Assembly (NCBI RefSeq): GCF_000423305.1
Contig: NZ_KE384004.1
Coordinates: forward strand, 39,903-103,902
Reading direction: 5' to 3'
Length of the DNA: 64,000 nt
Source of the DNA: Legionella moravica DSM 19234
GTDB taxonomy: Bacteria > Pseudomonadota > Gammaproteobacteria > Legionellales > Legionellaceae
The notes beneath the pieces were generated by a model that was not told where the DNA came from, made no database searches, and saw only the letters and a list, made by a program, of their open reading frames with translations. The position numbers and the translations under genes were made by a program. The number at the start of each line of letters is the position of its first letter. Position 1 is the stretch's first letter. Shown piece by piece: positions 37,246-46,281 of the stretch.

Positions 37246-37908
37246 TTAACATCCTCTTATATTTTGCACTACTGTCCCAACAATTTCGACTTCAACGTCA
37301 TCATTTACTTTAATGTTTGGCCAGTTATCATTTAAAGTCAGTAACTCAAACTCTGTTGAAGTGTAGGATAATTTCTTATACTGACAAATAATTAATTCCA
37401 TTTTGCAGCCAATTTTAACAGCTACATAATCTCCAGGATTAGTTGATTTTTCTAGGTCAATAACCAACACGTCATTAACTCTAATTTCAGGCATCATACT
37501 GTCATCAATAATTTTCAAGGCAAATGCTTTTGGGCTCAGTTCGGGTAGTAATACAGTACTTACAGAAATAAACACATTATCATCGAATGCCTCTGAACCA
37601 GCATCCAATTTAGCCTCACAAGCCTGGCGATAATCCAAAAGCGGAATTAACCGACTTGGATTTTTCGCTTTCTTGACCTGCAGCTCATCCGACAAACACA
37701 TCAAATAAGCAGGCGAAACATCCAACGACTGCGCCAACGATTTAATCTCTTCCGGCCCCGGAGTACGCACACCCTGTTCCCAATTTGTCAGGCGCGTTTG
37801 TTTCAACCCCCCGGCAAGCTCGCCAAGAGCCTTTAACGTCAAGCCTTTAGCCTTCCGTGCTTCAAGAATACGTTTGCCAATTTCCTTTTTGATATTCAGC
37901 TCAGTCAA
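37246..37908 (-). CDS. lvrR: LvrR-like CI/LexA-type repressor of the conjugative element
   Basis: 220 residues. An XRE HTH (GKRILEARKAKGLTLKALGE, then QTRLTNWEQG) is joined to an S24 peptidase-like domain (ALKIIDDSMMPEIRVNDVLV with the Ser, and GDYVAVKIGCKMEL with a candidate Lys). RecA-stimulated self-cleavage would relieve repression after DNA damage. It is divergent from lvrA across two palindromes. lvrRABC is a known conserved regulatory block of Legionella conjugative elements. The first residues MTELNIKKEIG lack a clear SD. Confidence 0.88.
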   Translation of the reverse strand: MTELNIKKEIGKRILEARKAKGLTLKALGELAGGLKQTRLTNWEQGVRTPGPEEIKSLAQSLDVSPAYLMCLSDELQVKKAKNPSRLIPLLDYRQACEAKLDAGSEAFDDNVFISVSTVLLPELSPKAFALKIIDDSMMPEIRVNDVLVIDLEKSTNPGDYVAVKIGCKMELIICQYKKLSYTSTEFELLTLNDNWPNIKVNDDVEVEIVGTVVQNIRGC

Positions 37909-37942
37909 ATTTACCCCTAAAAATTGAGAATTAACTATTGCA

Positions 37943-37961
37943 ATATCACTTTACGTGATAT
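37943..37961. promoter_or_regulatory. LvrR operator 1 (predicted)
   Basis: ATATCAC-TTTAC-GTGATAT, a perfect 7-bp inverted repeat with a 5-bp spacer, between divergent lvrR and lvrA. Confidence 0.75.
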
Positions 37962-37975
37962 AGATTAGCTTATAA

Positions 37976-37992
37976 ATTCACATTTCGTGAAT
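37976..37992. promoter_or_regulatory. LvrR operator 2 (predicted)
   Basis: ATTCAC-ATTTC-GTGAAT shares the CAC-n5-GTG core with operator 1, 32 bp centre to centre (three helical turns). A half-site (ATATCAC) follows near 38016. Confidence 0.75.
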
Positions 37993-38062
37993 AATAATCT
38001 TTTATTTTTATAAAGATATCACATTATGGAAATAAAAACGAGGATGAGTAGGGATATTACCC

Positions 38063-38929
38063 ATGATGGATTTTGTGATTAATGGTGATGAGTTAGAGGC
38101 AATGTGTGGCTTACCCCATATCCAGCAACTGACTTATTTCAGAGGGATACGACCTTATATGGACGTTAAAACCGGAATAGTTGGAACCAAAAGGCGCATC
38201 AGTCATCAGTCTATTTCTGAGCAGCTTTATGTTGAGCCGCATCAAGGCATAAAAAGCCAGAGCTTTTCGCGTGATCAAGTCCGGCGTGCCGTTTCAGGAT
38301 TGGTTCGTGCTGGCTTAATCGAAGTACAATCCGAAGGGATGCATTTAATTTTAAAATGTCTTTTAGCTTCACTGCATTACTCTGTCCAAAATAAAGCCGC
38401 CATAAACCCGCCACAAAAAACCACCATAAAGCCACCTGTTACAGATCAATTAAACACTGGCTTTTCTGAGGTTGAAGGTGAAAAAGGCGACATAGTGAAC
38501 CCATCAAAAGCCGCCATACCTCTATATAAAGATAATTATTATATTTATTTATTAGCGCAATTCGAACAATTTTGGTCGTTGTATCCCGAGAAGAAATCCA
38601 AGAGCAATGCTCAAGCTGCCTTTGAGCAGCTAAATCCTGATACCGAACTTTTTCAGCAACTGATGCATGCATTACAGCAGCAACTTCAACACAGAAATCA
38701 ACTTAAAGCACAAGGCACATGGGTGCCACCTTGGAAATATCCAGCCAATTGGTTAAGCAAACGCAGTTGGGAGGATGAATTATTTAAGGACGCATTACAG
38801 GAGAAACCTCATGCAAAGCATGAAAAAAATACTAGGACAAATAACACCGGAGCAGACTTATTCTGCCCGCCCTGTGATGAAGAAGAATCAAGAGCAGACA
38901 ATGTCATCTCATTCCAGCGATACCAGTAA
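38063..38929 (+). CDS. lvrA: LvrA, replication/regulatory-like HTH protein
   Basis: 288 residues. The N-terminal winged-HTH-like domain (YFRGIRPYMDVKTGIVGTKR, then RDQVRRAVSGLVRAGLIEV) resembles plasmid initiator or replication-O-like proteins. The C-terminal FEQFWSLYPEKKSKSNAQAAF block is typical of phage/ICE replication-O accessory proteins. First gene of the lvr/lvh operon, opposite lvrR. ATGATG gives two starts. It probably controls or supports element replication or transfer; the exact role is not established. Confidence 0.85.
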   Translation: MMDFVINGDELEAMCGLPHIQQLTYFRGIRPYMDVKTGIVGTKRRISHQSISEQLYVEPHQGIKSQSFSRDQVRRAVSGLVRAGLIEVQSEGMHLILKCLLASLHYSVQNKAAINPPQKTTIKPPVTDQLNTGFSEVEGEKGDIVNPSKAAIPLYKDNYYIYLLAQFEQFWSLYPEKKSKSNAQAAFEQLNPDTELFQQLMHALQQQLQHRNQLKAQGTWVPPWKYPANWLSKRSWEDELFKDALQEKPHAKHEKNTRTNNTGADLFCPPCDEEESRADNVISFQRYQ

Positions 38930-39257
38930 GGAACAAAAACGGATTGATTTATTGTTCTCAAAATTTGCGGCCTTCTATGGGCATATTTGGCGAAGCCAAT
39001 TTAAGGATGAACAATTTTTTAAGTTTGCTAAGAAAGAATGGCATGAGGGCTTAACCGGGTTTACTGATGCAGTAGTGGATGAAGCCATTATTGGTTGCAG
39101 GGAGCACTATGAAATGCCCCCATCATTACCGCAGCTGATTAGCTACTGCAAACAAATTAAAAAGCGGAAGGAGTGTCGAATAGTTCCTGTTGATACCCGA
39201 GCGCAGGAAGACATAGTCAACAAGAACGTCAAACGCTGTATGGAACTTTTAGCCTAA
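38811..39257 (+). CDS. lvrB: LvrB
   Basis: 148 residues from the ATG at 38811, chosen for AGGAG 8 nt upstream; it overlaps the end of lvrA. The frame is open from 38775, and an ATG at 38901 is the other option. The domain KRIDLLFSKFAAFYGHIWRS through EAIIGCREHYEMPPSLPQLI is the compact helical fold of lambda-P-like/replicative-helicase-loader relatives. With lvrA it resembles a replication O/P pair. Third in line is the csrA paralogue. Confidence 0.82.
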   Translation: MQSMKKILGQITPEQTYSARPVMKKNQEQTMSSHSSDTSKEQKRIDLLFSKFAAFYGHIWRSQFKDEQFFKFAKKEWHEGLTGFTDAVVDEAIIGCREHYEMPPSLPQLISYCKQIKKRKECRIVPVDTRAQEDIVNKNVKRCMELLA

Positions 39258-39271
39258 AAAAGGAGATCAAC

Positions 39272-39472
39272 ATGTTGGTATTAACCAGAAAGGCAGGACA
39301 GCAGATTTTTATGGATAAAGGTCGCATTCAGATGAAGGTCATTAAAGTGGTGGATGATGTCATTAGCATTGGTATTGATGCCCCACTCCACATTGATATA
39401 GCCCGAGAAGAAGTCTTTTCTCAAAATCTAGCGCAAGAAAAATTAGCTTCTTTAACTAGGAGTACCCGATGA
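39272..39472 (+). CDS. lvrC: LvrC, element-borne CsrA paralogue
   Basis: 66 residues. MLVLTRKAGQQIFMDKGRIQ has the conserved CsrA N-terminus, and VISIGIDAPLHIDIAREEVF the C-terminal part with the RNA-contact region (AREE). The start has AAGGAG at 8 nt. CsrA-type proteins bind GGA loops at ribosome sites and block translation. The stop overlaps the lvhB2 start (ATGA), so pilin synthesis is coupled to lvrC translation. In Legionella such paralogues repress conjugation and influence life-cycle switching. Confidence 0.93.
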   Translation: MLVLTRKAGQQIFMDKGRIQMKVIKVVDDVISIGIDAPLHIDIAREEVFSQNLAQEKLASLTRSTR

Positions 39473-39759
39473 ATAAACTCCAAAAGGTGCAAAACAAGGT
39501 ATCGCTAGCATATTGGGGAATGATTTGCGTGCTTCTTCCCGCAACAAGCCATGCAAAGAGCATTGAAAGCATTATCGATAGAACCGTCCGCTATTTGCAA
39601 GGAGGACTTGCTCGCTCTGTCGGAGTACTGTGCATCATCATTGCAGGTTACTTATGTTTGTATCGACAAAAGTTTCCCAAAGAATACTTCTCCATGATTC
39701 TTGTGGGGCTAGGCATCATTTTTGGTGGTTCTACCTTGTACAACACCTTTATTGGTTAG
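39469..39759 (+). CDS. lvhB2: LvhB2, VirB2-type pilin
   Basis: 96 residues. Signal peptide to about 30 (ICVLLPATSHAK), then two transmembrane helices (GVLCIIIAGYLCLY and SMILVGLGIIFGGSTLY) of the VirB2/TrbC pilin. It overlaps lvrC by 4 nt. Confidence 0.92.
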   Translation: MNKLQKVQNKVSLAYWGMICVLLPATSHAKSIESIIDRTVRYLQGGLARSVGVLCIIIAGYLCLYRQKFPKEYFSMILVGLGIIFGGSTLYNTFIG

Positions 39760-39768
39760 GAGGTGCGC

Positions 39769-40050
39769 ATGAACACTCTAAAAAGCAGCCCTCTTTTTAA
39801 TGCCTTAACAAGACCTGCTATGACGCTAGGTGTGACCTTTGAATACCACATTATGAACCTGATGGTTTCGATGTGTGCCTTCATAGGTCTATCGCCACTC
39901 TACGGTCTTGTTTTTATACCGCTGTACGTTTTTGGCTGGTTGGTGTGTCGCTATGACATTCATTTTTTTACGATTTGTGCCAAATGCTATTTATTGCCTC
40001 ATGCCCCTAATAAAACTCTTTGGAAGGTGCGCGCTTATGAACCGTTTTAA
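39769..40050 (+). CDS. lvhB3: LvhB3, VirB3-type membrane protein
   Basis: 93 residues from the ATG at 39769, which has GGAGGT 5 nt upstream (an in-frame GTG at 39763 lies inside that site's spacer). Two hydrophobic stretches follow LFNALTRPAMTLGVTFEY, the VirB3 signature. It overlaps the start of lvhB4. Confidence 0.9.
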   Translation: MNTLKSSPLFNALTRPAMTLGVTFEYHIMNLMVSMCAFIGLSPLYGLVFIPLYVFGWLVCRYDIHFFTICAKCYLLPHAPNKTLWKVRAYEPF

Positions 40051-42514
40051 GATAGTAAAGCCCGTAACACTTGAAGCTAAGGTTTCAGATAATTTTCCTA
40101 TAACGCATTTAAATTCACCCAGTATTTTTGAATCTCAATCCGGTTTAATTGGCTCGGTATTACGGGTAGAGGGTATTTCTTTTGAGGTGGCAGAGCCAGA
40201 AGTATTAAATCACCAACTCTTTTTACTGCACCAAGCGCTAGTCGGTTTGGACTCACGGTTTATCGTCTATGTCACAACCCACCGGCATAAAGCATCCCGT
40301 GTACTCATAGGTGACTTTAAATCCGAGTTTGCTCAAGTACTCAATCAACACTACCACCAACGCTTTGCCCATAACAAAGCCTATGAAAATACCTTGTACT
40401 TAACCATAGTATTGAAAGGCGATGATTCGAGTAAAACAGGCTCTTGGATTGAATGGCTCAAAGGCATTGGTCAGGTGAGTGCGGAGATTAAACACTTCCA
40501 ACGAGAAAAAAATAATGCCACCCTCAATAATGCAGTAAGTCAATTACAAGCTAATTTATCCTCATTTGGTGCTTACCGTTTAGGTGATAAGGATAATAAA
40601 AAAGGATTTAGCGAACTATTAGAGTTCTTAAGTTTGGTAGTCAATGCAGGTCAATCTCTACCCTATCCGCAACCACAGTGTAACCCACCCATAGCCAATA
40701 CCATTCCCAGTATTTTTAAGAAAGAAACGCACTATCCAGAAGGTCATCTGGGACAGTATTTAAGCCGTTACCAATTACTGTTTGGTGAATACGTCCAATT
40801 TCAAGGTAATACCCTAAATGAGTGTACCTTTGGCGCGCTATTATCCTTAAAGAAATACCCAACCGATACGGTGAGCATTTTATTAGATAATTTACTGTCT
40901 CTAGATTGTGAATTTATTTCCACTCATACCTTTGCCCCAATTGGGCGAGATAGTGCCTTAGATAAAATTACAAAAAAGCGTTCCAAGTTAATTAATGCAG
41001 AAGACAAAGCACTGAGCCAAATGCATGCTCTGACTGAATTAGAGGATGGTATTGCCAGTGAAACAGTATTATTAGGCGCTCATCATCACACCTTAATGCT
41101 TCTTGCATCCAATAAAGAGCAATTAGACGAGTTGATACTGGAAGCAACCAAGCGCTATGCCAGCAGTGGCATTGTGGTGGTAAAAGAAACCCTAGGACAA
41201 GAACCCGCCTTTTGGAGCCAAATTCCCTGTAACCCTCATTTTATTGCCCGAGCATCGCTCATTACCTCCGAAAACTTTGCAGACTTTTGTTCGCTTCACA
41301 ACACTCAATCTGGGTATTCCCATGACAACTTTTTAGGCAGTGCAATCACCCTGTTCGAATCTCCCTCCAAGACACCGATATATTTTAATTATCATACAAG
41401 AGGTTCACGTACCAACCCATCTAAAGGCCATGCAGCAGTATTCGGGGGCAATAATGCAGGAAAAACAACATTAGTTAATTTTTTAGATGCGCAAATGGGA
41501 CGTTTTGGTGGCCGTAGCTTTTTTCTGGATAGAGATGAATCCTCTAAGATTTACATTTTAGCCTCAGGTAATAGTCGTTACATTAAAATCGCGCCATCTA
41601 ATCCTGTCGCGATGAACCCATTGCAGCTACCTGATACGCCGGAAAATCGTTCTTTTTTAAAGTCATGGTTTGCCACCCTGCTCTTGGAAGAGCATGAACA
41701 AATGATTCCGAGTCACATTGGGGAAACGATTAATGAGTGCATTGACTATGCGTATGAGCAATTAGCTCCCGAATACAGAACATTAAGCATTGTCAGTCAA
41801 TACTTACCTATTGATTTCTCGCGATGGTCACACCTTAAGCGTTGGCTGAAACAAGACACCACACGAATTGATGGGGAGTATCACTGGTTATTTGATAATG
41901 AATCCGATGCATTAAATCTTGAGTTTGATAAAGTGGGCTTTGATGTCACCTTCCTCATGGACAGCACCCCGCACTTAATTGCAACACCAGTATATCTTTA
42001 TTTATTACATAGAATGCGCCAATGCCTTGATGGACGGCTCACATCGTTTGTACTAGCCGAAGCATGGCAGTTACTTTCCTCTTCTTTTTGGGAGAAAACG
42101 CTGCGTGAGTGGTTGCCCACTATTCGTAAAAAGAACGGACATTTTATTTTCGATACCCAATCGCCACAAAGCATTATCAACTCACCTATTCGGCATATCG
42201 TATTAGATAACTTGGCAACCTTGATTGTGTTTCCGAATCCTCGTGCAGAAAAAGAAACCTACATGGATGCGTTAAAACTGACAGAATCAGAATTTGAAGT
42301 AATCAAAGAAAGCACGCCAGAGTCCCGACTCTTTCTTTACAAGCAAGAACACGAGTCCATGTTATGTCGTCTTGATTTAAGCGAATTAAGTGACTTCATT
42401 CGAGTGCTTTCCGGGAACACCCGTTCGGTAGCCTTACTTGATGAGTTAATGAAAAAGTTAGGCTCAGAACCTCAAGCATGGTTGCCCGCTTTTTTTGAAC
42501 GGAGTGCCTTATGA
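40037..42514 (+). CDS. lvhB4: LvhB4, VirB4-type ATPase
   Basis: 825 residues from the ATG at 40037 (MNRFKIVKP, GGAAGG upstream); the frame is open from 39908, but that part overlaps lvhB3. Walker A VFGGNNAGKTTLVNF (about 470), Walker B-like SFVLAEAWQLLSSSFWE, and RKKNGHFIFDTQSPQSI are typical of VirB4/CagE. It powers pilus assembly and substrate transfer at the inner membrane. Length and domain order are normal. Confidence 0.96.
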   Translation: MNRFKIVKPVTLEAKVSDNFPITHLNSPSIFESQSGLIGSVLRVEGISFEVAEPEVLNHQLFLLHQALVGLDSRFIVYVTTHRHKASRVLIGDFKSEFAQVLNQHYHQRFAHNKAYENTLYLTIVLKGDDSSKTGSWIEWLKGIGQVSAEIKHFQREKNNATLNNAVSQLQANLSSFGAYRLGDKDNKKGFSELLEFLSLVVNAGQSLPYPQPQCNPPIANTIPSIFKKETHYPEGHLGQYLSRYQLLFGEYVQFQGNTLNECTFGALLSLKKYPTDTVSILLDNLLSLDCEFISTHTFAPIGRDSALDKITKKRSKLINAEDKALSQMHALTELEDGIASETVLLGAHHHTLMLLASNKEQLDELILEATKRYASSGIVVVKETLGQEPAFWSQIPCNPHFIARASLITSENFADFCSLHNTQSGYSHDNFLGSAITLFESPSKTPIYFNYHTRGSRTNPSKGHAAVFGGNNAGKTTLVNFLDAQMGRFGGRSFFLDRDESSKIYILASGNSRYIKIAPSNPVAMNPLQLPDTPENRSFLKSWFATLLLEEHEQMIPSHIGETINECIDYAYEQLAPEYRTLSIVSQYLPIDFSRWSHLKRWLKQDTTRIDGEYHWLFDNESDALNLEFDKVGFDVTFLMDSTPHLIATPVYLYLLHRMRQCLDGRLTSFVLAEAWQLLSSSFWEKTLREWLPTIRKKNGHFIFDTQSPQSIINSPIRHIVLDNLATLIVFPNPRAEKETYMDALKLTESEFEVIKESTPESRLFLYKQEHESMLCRLDLSELSDFIRVLSGNTRSVALLDELMKKLGSEPQAWLPAFFERSAL

Positions 42515-43224
42515 ATAAAAAAGCCCTCTTATTCTCAATGCTCTTAGTATTATCACCGATAAGCCACGCCGATTTATTAGGAGTGGAAGATGCACAAATG
42601 ATTGCGCTGTCATTAAAGCAACTCAACGAACTGCAAGAGCAATACCGCATCTTGCGCGATACCTATCAAAGTGCTCAAGCCCAAGTGGAGAACTTAAACC
42701 AATTAAAGTCCATGAATTCAGGACATTATGGTTTTGGTGATCTTAATAATGGCTTAGACAGCTTACAAAGTTGGCAATCGCCTGTCAGCACGTGGCAGGA
42801 TGCATTACAAAATCTGTCAGGCGGTAACTCTTCTCGCTATAAAGAATTGGTTGCAGCTTATGAAAAAAACCACCCTGGTCTAGATGAAGCCAGCTTTAAA
42901 GCCAATACTTCGCCTGCACAAGCCACTCGTTTTAAGGAAGATAAAGCGGTCAACCGTGCAGTGCTCGTGCAAACCACAGAAAGCTACAACGAAATCAATA
43001 AACACATGGAAGCACTTCATAAGCTGTCCAAACAGATTGAGCACTCATCAAATACTAAAGGTGCCATTGATTTAAATTCCCGACTGCTCACTGAAATCGG
43101 TTTTATTCAGCTGACGAGTTTACGTCTGCAAGCCTTAATGAGCCAACAAGCAGCACAAGACAGTTTGGCCGATCTACAAGACAGAGCAGAGATCGCACGC
43201 TTTAACAAATTACCGAAAAAATAA
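42511..43224 (+). CDS. lvhB5: LvhB5, VirB5-type minor pilus protein
   Basis: 237 residues; overlaps lvhB4 by 4 nt. Signal peptide MNKKALLFSMLLVLSPISHA, then a long helical, Gln-rich domain (IALSLKQLNELQEQYRILRD). VirB5 proteins sit at the pilus tip or in the periplasm. Confidence 0.92.
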   Translation: MNKKALLFSMLLVLSPISHADLLGVEDAQMIALSLKQLNELQEQYRILRDTYQSAQAQVENLNQLKSMNSGHYGFGDLNNGLDSLQSWQSPVSTWQDALQNLSGGNSSRYKELVAAYEKNHPGLDEASFKANTSPAQATRFKEDKAVNRAVLVQTTESYNEINKHMEALHKLSKQIEHSSNTKGAIDLNSRLLTEIGFIQLTSLRLQALMSQQAAQDSLADLQDRAEIARFNKLPKK

Positions 43225-43231
43225 GGAGTAC

Positions 43232-43387
43232 ATGATGACCATGAAATGGATGTTCAGTGTATTACTGTTAGTTCTGCTAACTGGCTGTTCGTCAACACCA
43301 CCTGATTTAGATGCGCCCTGCACTCAATTTGGGCGTTATTGTCCGCAATATCCGATTAATGAAGTATTGATACAGGAGGGTAAATAA
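43232..43387 (+). CDS. lvhB7: Small VirB7-like lipoprotein
   Basis: 51 residues. MMTMKWMFSVLLLVLLTGCS has a lipobox (LLTGC, Cys19), followed by a short Pro/Cys-rich tail (DAPCTQFGRYCPQYP). Start after AAGGAG. It lies exactly where virB7 belongs and overlaps the next gene by 1 nt. VirB7 lipoproteins stabilise VirB9 in the outer-membrane core. Symbol by position and size. Confidence 0.8.
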   Translation: MMTMKWMFSVLLLVLLTGCSSTPPDLDAPCTQFGRYCPQYPINEVLIQEGK

Positions 43388-43785
43388 TGAAGAGTTTACT
43401 AAAAATCAGCGCGGGGCTACTGGGAGTTCTTACTTTATGTGCTTGCCATCATAAAAATCCATTAACGACACATACAAGGCAGGACACGCTTAGGTTTCTT
43501 CTGAATGCGTCAGCGAATGCAGAAAAACGGCTTCATATTCCGATACAAAAAGACTCGTATGGCTATGCTTATTTGGAGTGCATGGATGGTAAAAACAGCC
43601 CTGAGTTATCCTGCAATACCCTGTATCAGGAGATGGTTTCTTTTGCTAAAGAACAGCGTACAGGCTTTGAACATTTAAGTGTCAAGGATGTTAGTGATTC
43701 GAGTGTATTTGCATCGCTCGCTGAGGATTATGCCGAATATGCGGCCACTCATGAACCACACCTCCTAAGCGAGAACCAATCATGA
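43387..43785 (+). CDS. lvrD: LvrD lipoprotein of the Lvh locus
   Basis: 132 residues. LLGVLTLCACHHKNP is a lipobox (Cys near 19-20). The tail is helical with two further cysteines (YLECMDGKNSPELSCNTLYQ). Its position between lvhB7 and lvhB6 matches lvrD of L. pneumophila. Function unknown; being lipidated it may be a surface or entry-exclusion-like factor. Confidence 0.8.
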   Translation: MKSLLKISAGLLGVLTLCACHHKNPLTTHTRQDTLRFLLNASANAEKRLHIPIQKDSYGYAYLECMDGKNSPELSCNTLYQEMVSFAKEQRTGFEHLSVKDVSDSSVFASLAEDYAEYAATHEPHLLSENQS

Positions 43786-44813
43786 GTACCACAACGTACA
43801 ACAACTTCATCATTCAATTAGCCAGTGAATTGGATGCAATCACCCATAAATTTGTTTTTGATGGCTATAGTGCAGTGTCGTCTACACTGCAAGCCCCTTT
43901 AGCCTCGATGATTGTGCTCTACATCGTCCTCAAAGGATATGCCATAGCACGAGGCCTCATTGAGCAGCCCCAGAACGAACTGCTTCGTTTCAGCATTCGA
44001 GTGGGATTAATTTACCTATTCGCTATGAATTGGGATTTTTTTTCATCTCATGTTTGCGATTTATTCATTGGTGGCAGTGAAACGATTGCAACGAAACTGA
44101 TGCTTGCCCTACATAAACACGGCTTAGGCAACTCCATAAATCAAGGATTACAAAATGTCTTAGATGAAATATCGATGTTGGGTTGTGATTTATTTGAAGC
44201 AGGCTCTTTAAGGAAGCTCACACCCTACTTTGCCGGAATGATGGTGTTTCTATCAGGAAGCTTAACGGTTGGTTTGGCCTTTATTGAAATTATTATTGCA
44301 AAACTCATGTTGGCTGTTCTTTTGTGTACCGCGCCATTATTTATTGTATTCACTCTCTTTGAACAAACCAAATCCTTTTTTGAACGCTGGCTTGGAGTAC
44401 TGGCTGGTTTTTCATTTGTGCTTATCCTTGTGTCCAGTGTGGTTGGCCTGTGCATTCATTTACTGCATTGGGTCACCTCATCGTTTACAAGTAATGATAA
44501 TCCGGTAACCGCAGCTATTTGGATACCTATTTTTATTGTGGCCTGCCTGTGTGTGATGGGTATTCTTCAAGCGGTCAATATAGGCAAAAGTATTGGCGGT
44601 TCAGTCTGTACTTCCTCTGGTGCCGCGATGGTCGGAGGATTTATCGCCGGTAGTTTAAGTACAGGTCGCCTTGCCCAAAAATGCATGAGTAAAGCAGGTA
44701 AAGGATTAGGCTCAAGTGCTTCCTCACTTGTTCACGGCGGGCAGCATACAAAAAATGCGGCTACTCATTTGTTCAAACAACTCCATAAAAACTTAAGAAG
44801 AGGTGCTTCATGA
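43782..44813 (+). CDS. lvhB6: LvhB6, VirB6-type polytopic membrane protein
   Basis: 343 residues, overlapping lvrD by 4 nt. Five or more transmembrane helices between about 35 and 265 (PLASMIVLYIVLKGYAIARG; LFVIFTLFEQTKSFFERWLG region with the TrbL/VirB6 signature). The tail is Gly/Ser-rich. It forms the inner-membrane channel part. Confidence 0.92.
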   Translation: MSTTTYNNFIIQLASELDAITHKFVFDGYSAVSSTLQAPLASMIVLYIVLKGYAIARGLIEQPQNELLRFSIRVGLIYLFAMNWDFFSSHVCDLFIGGSETIATKLMLALHKHGLGNSINQGLQNVLDEISMLGCDLFEAGSLRKLTPYFAGMMVFLSGSLTVGLAFIEIIIAKLMLAVLLCTAPLFIVFTLFEQTKSFFERWLGVLAGFSFVLILVSSVVGLCIHLLHWVTSSFTSNDNPVTAAIWIPIFIVACLCVMGILQAVNIGKSIGGSVCTSSGAAMVGGFIAGSLSTGRLAQKCMSKAGKGLGSSASSLVHGGQHTKNAATHLFKQLHKNLRRGAS

Positions 44814-45529
44814 ACCAACACCCATCATTAACACGCTATTTTAACCATGCAAGAACCTGGGCTGATGACACGTTCGGACGGATAGAGCAATCGCGTAAGC
44901 GTTATCAAGTCGCTTTTTTAGTTTCGATGGGCTTGAATGTCATGGCACTCCTTGCCGTTGCCGTATTGTCTCAGTACCAAACTTTAATACCGCTGTTAGT
45001 ACACCATTATGATAATGGTGTGCTCACAGTGGATGCGGTAGCCAACAAACACACGCCGGTGAATGAAGACCAAGTTCGTAGCGACATTGCACGCTATATC
45101 CAAAACCGTGAGTCTTTTGATGCCTCCAGTTATCGTGCGCAATTTGAATTAATTCATTTACTGTCTAATAACCCGGTTACGAAGGAATACGTCACGGAGC
45201 ATGAAGCATCGAATAAATCCTCGCCGATTCATGTCTTAGGCAATCAGATGAAGCGTGAAGTGAAAATCTACAGTATTAATTTTCTGGATTCACTGTTAGC
45301 CAATGAAGAAGACTTACACAAAGACCACCATGCTTTAGCAGAAGTGGTATTTAGTCTCGTGGATACCGACAAGATGAGCGGCAAATCCACCTCAACACAT
45401 TACAACGCCATGATTTCATGGCACTACACCGCCCCACCCACATCGCCCGAAGCACGTTGGCAAAATTGGGATGGTTTTGAAGTAACCCGTTACAGCAAAC
45501 AACTAAGAGCCACGGAGACTCATGCATGA
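44810..45529 (+). CDS. lvhB8: LvhB8, VirB8-type assembly factor
   Basis: 239 residues, overlapping lvhB6 by 4 nt. One N-terminal transmembrane helix (VAFLVSMGLNVMALLAVAVL), then the periplasmic NTF2-like VirB8 domain (YRAQFELIHLLSNNPVTKEY). Confidence 0.94.
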   Translation: MNQHPSLTRYFNHARTWADDTFGRIEQSRKRYQVAFLVSMGLNVMALLAVAVLSQYQTLIPLLVHHYDNGVLTVDAVANKHTPVNEDQVRSDIARYIQNRESFDASSYRAQFELIHLLSNNPVTKEYVTEHEASNKSSPIHVLGNQMKREVKIYSINFLDSLLANEEDLHKDHHALAEVVFSLVDTDKMSGKSTSTHYNAMISWHYTAPPTSPEARWQNWDGFEVTRYSKQLRATETHA

Positions 45530-46281
45530 ATAAATTATTAATTAGTCTCGCCTGTTTTATTCCTTTAACAGGCCTTTACGCACAAAACAACCCCAAGGCC
45601 ATGCCTCAGGATATGCGTATCAAACAAGTAGTTTATCGTGATAATGATGTAGTACCCGTTCATGGAGTTCCCTTCACAACCACCCAAATTCAATTTGCGG
45701 AAAAAGAAGAGGTGCTAGACATTGAGGGAGGTGATACCACCGCATGGATGGTCACTCATCACTCCGAACTAGGCAACATCGTGTTTATAAAGCCCACTTC
45801 ATTTGATTCCAATACCAATATGACGGTGATTACTAATAAGCATGCCTATTACTTTCATTTAAAGAGCAGTAAACAGGTAGAGCCAACACGTGAACAACAA
45901 ACCTATGCCTTAAAGTTCGTTTATCCTGAAACTAAACCCCGCCCTACGATAAATACACACAGAGAAGCCCCACCACTACAACCCAAAGTAGTGAATGCAG
46001 CCTATCGCTTTAGTGGCAGTCCGCAGCTAGTACCCAAACACGTGTTTGATGATGGTCAGTTTACTTATTTTGAACTCACCAACAATGGTTCAGTTCCTGC
46101 AATTTTTGCAGTAGACAATGCCAATGGAAAAGAATCCACTGTTAATACCCGCCGCGAAGGCAAATACATCGTAGTTCATCGTTTAGCCCCACAATTTACT
46201 CTTCGTCAAGGACGGCTCACGACCTCCGTATTTAATACTCAAGAAATTAATCGAATTGCTGCAAACAGGAGACCTCAATGA
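45526..46281 (+). CDS. lvhB9: LvhB9, VirB9-type core protein
   Basis: 251 residues, signal peptide MNKLLISLACFIPLTGLYAQ. Both VirB9 lobes are visible: GDTTAWMVTHHSELGNIVFI and FDDGQFTYFELTNNGSVPAI with the C-terminal beta domain. Part of the outer-membrane core. Confidence 0.95.
   Translation: MNKLLISLACFIPLTGLYAQNNPKAMPQDMRIKQVVYRDNDVVPVHGVPFTTTQIQFAEKEEVLDIEGGDTTAWMVTHHSELGNIVFIKPTSFDSNTNMTVITNKHAYYFHLKSSKQVEPTREQQTYALKFVYPETKPRPTINTHREAPPLQPKVVNAAYRFSGSPQLVPKHVFDDGQFTYFELTNNGSVPAIFAVDNANGKESTVNTRREGKYIVVHRLAPQFTLRQGRLTTSVFNTQEINRIAANRRPQ

Noticed and set aside
37246..37908. Chromosomal LexA
   Set aside because: XRE-type HTH, position opposite lvrA and within the element identify it as a CI-like element repressor.
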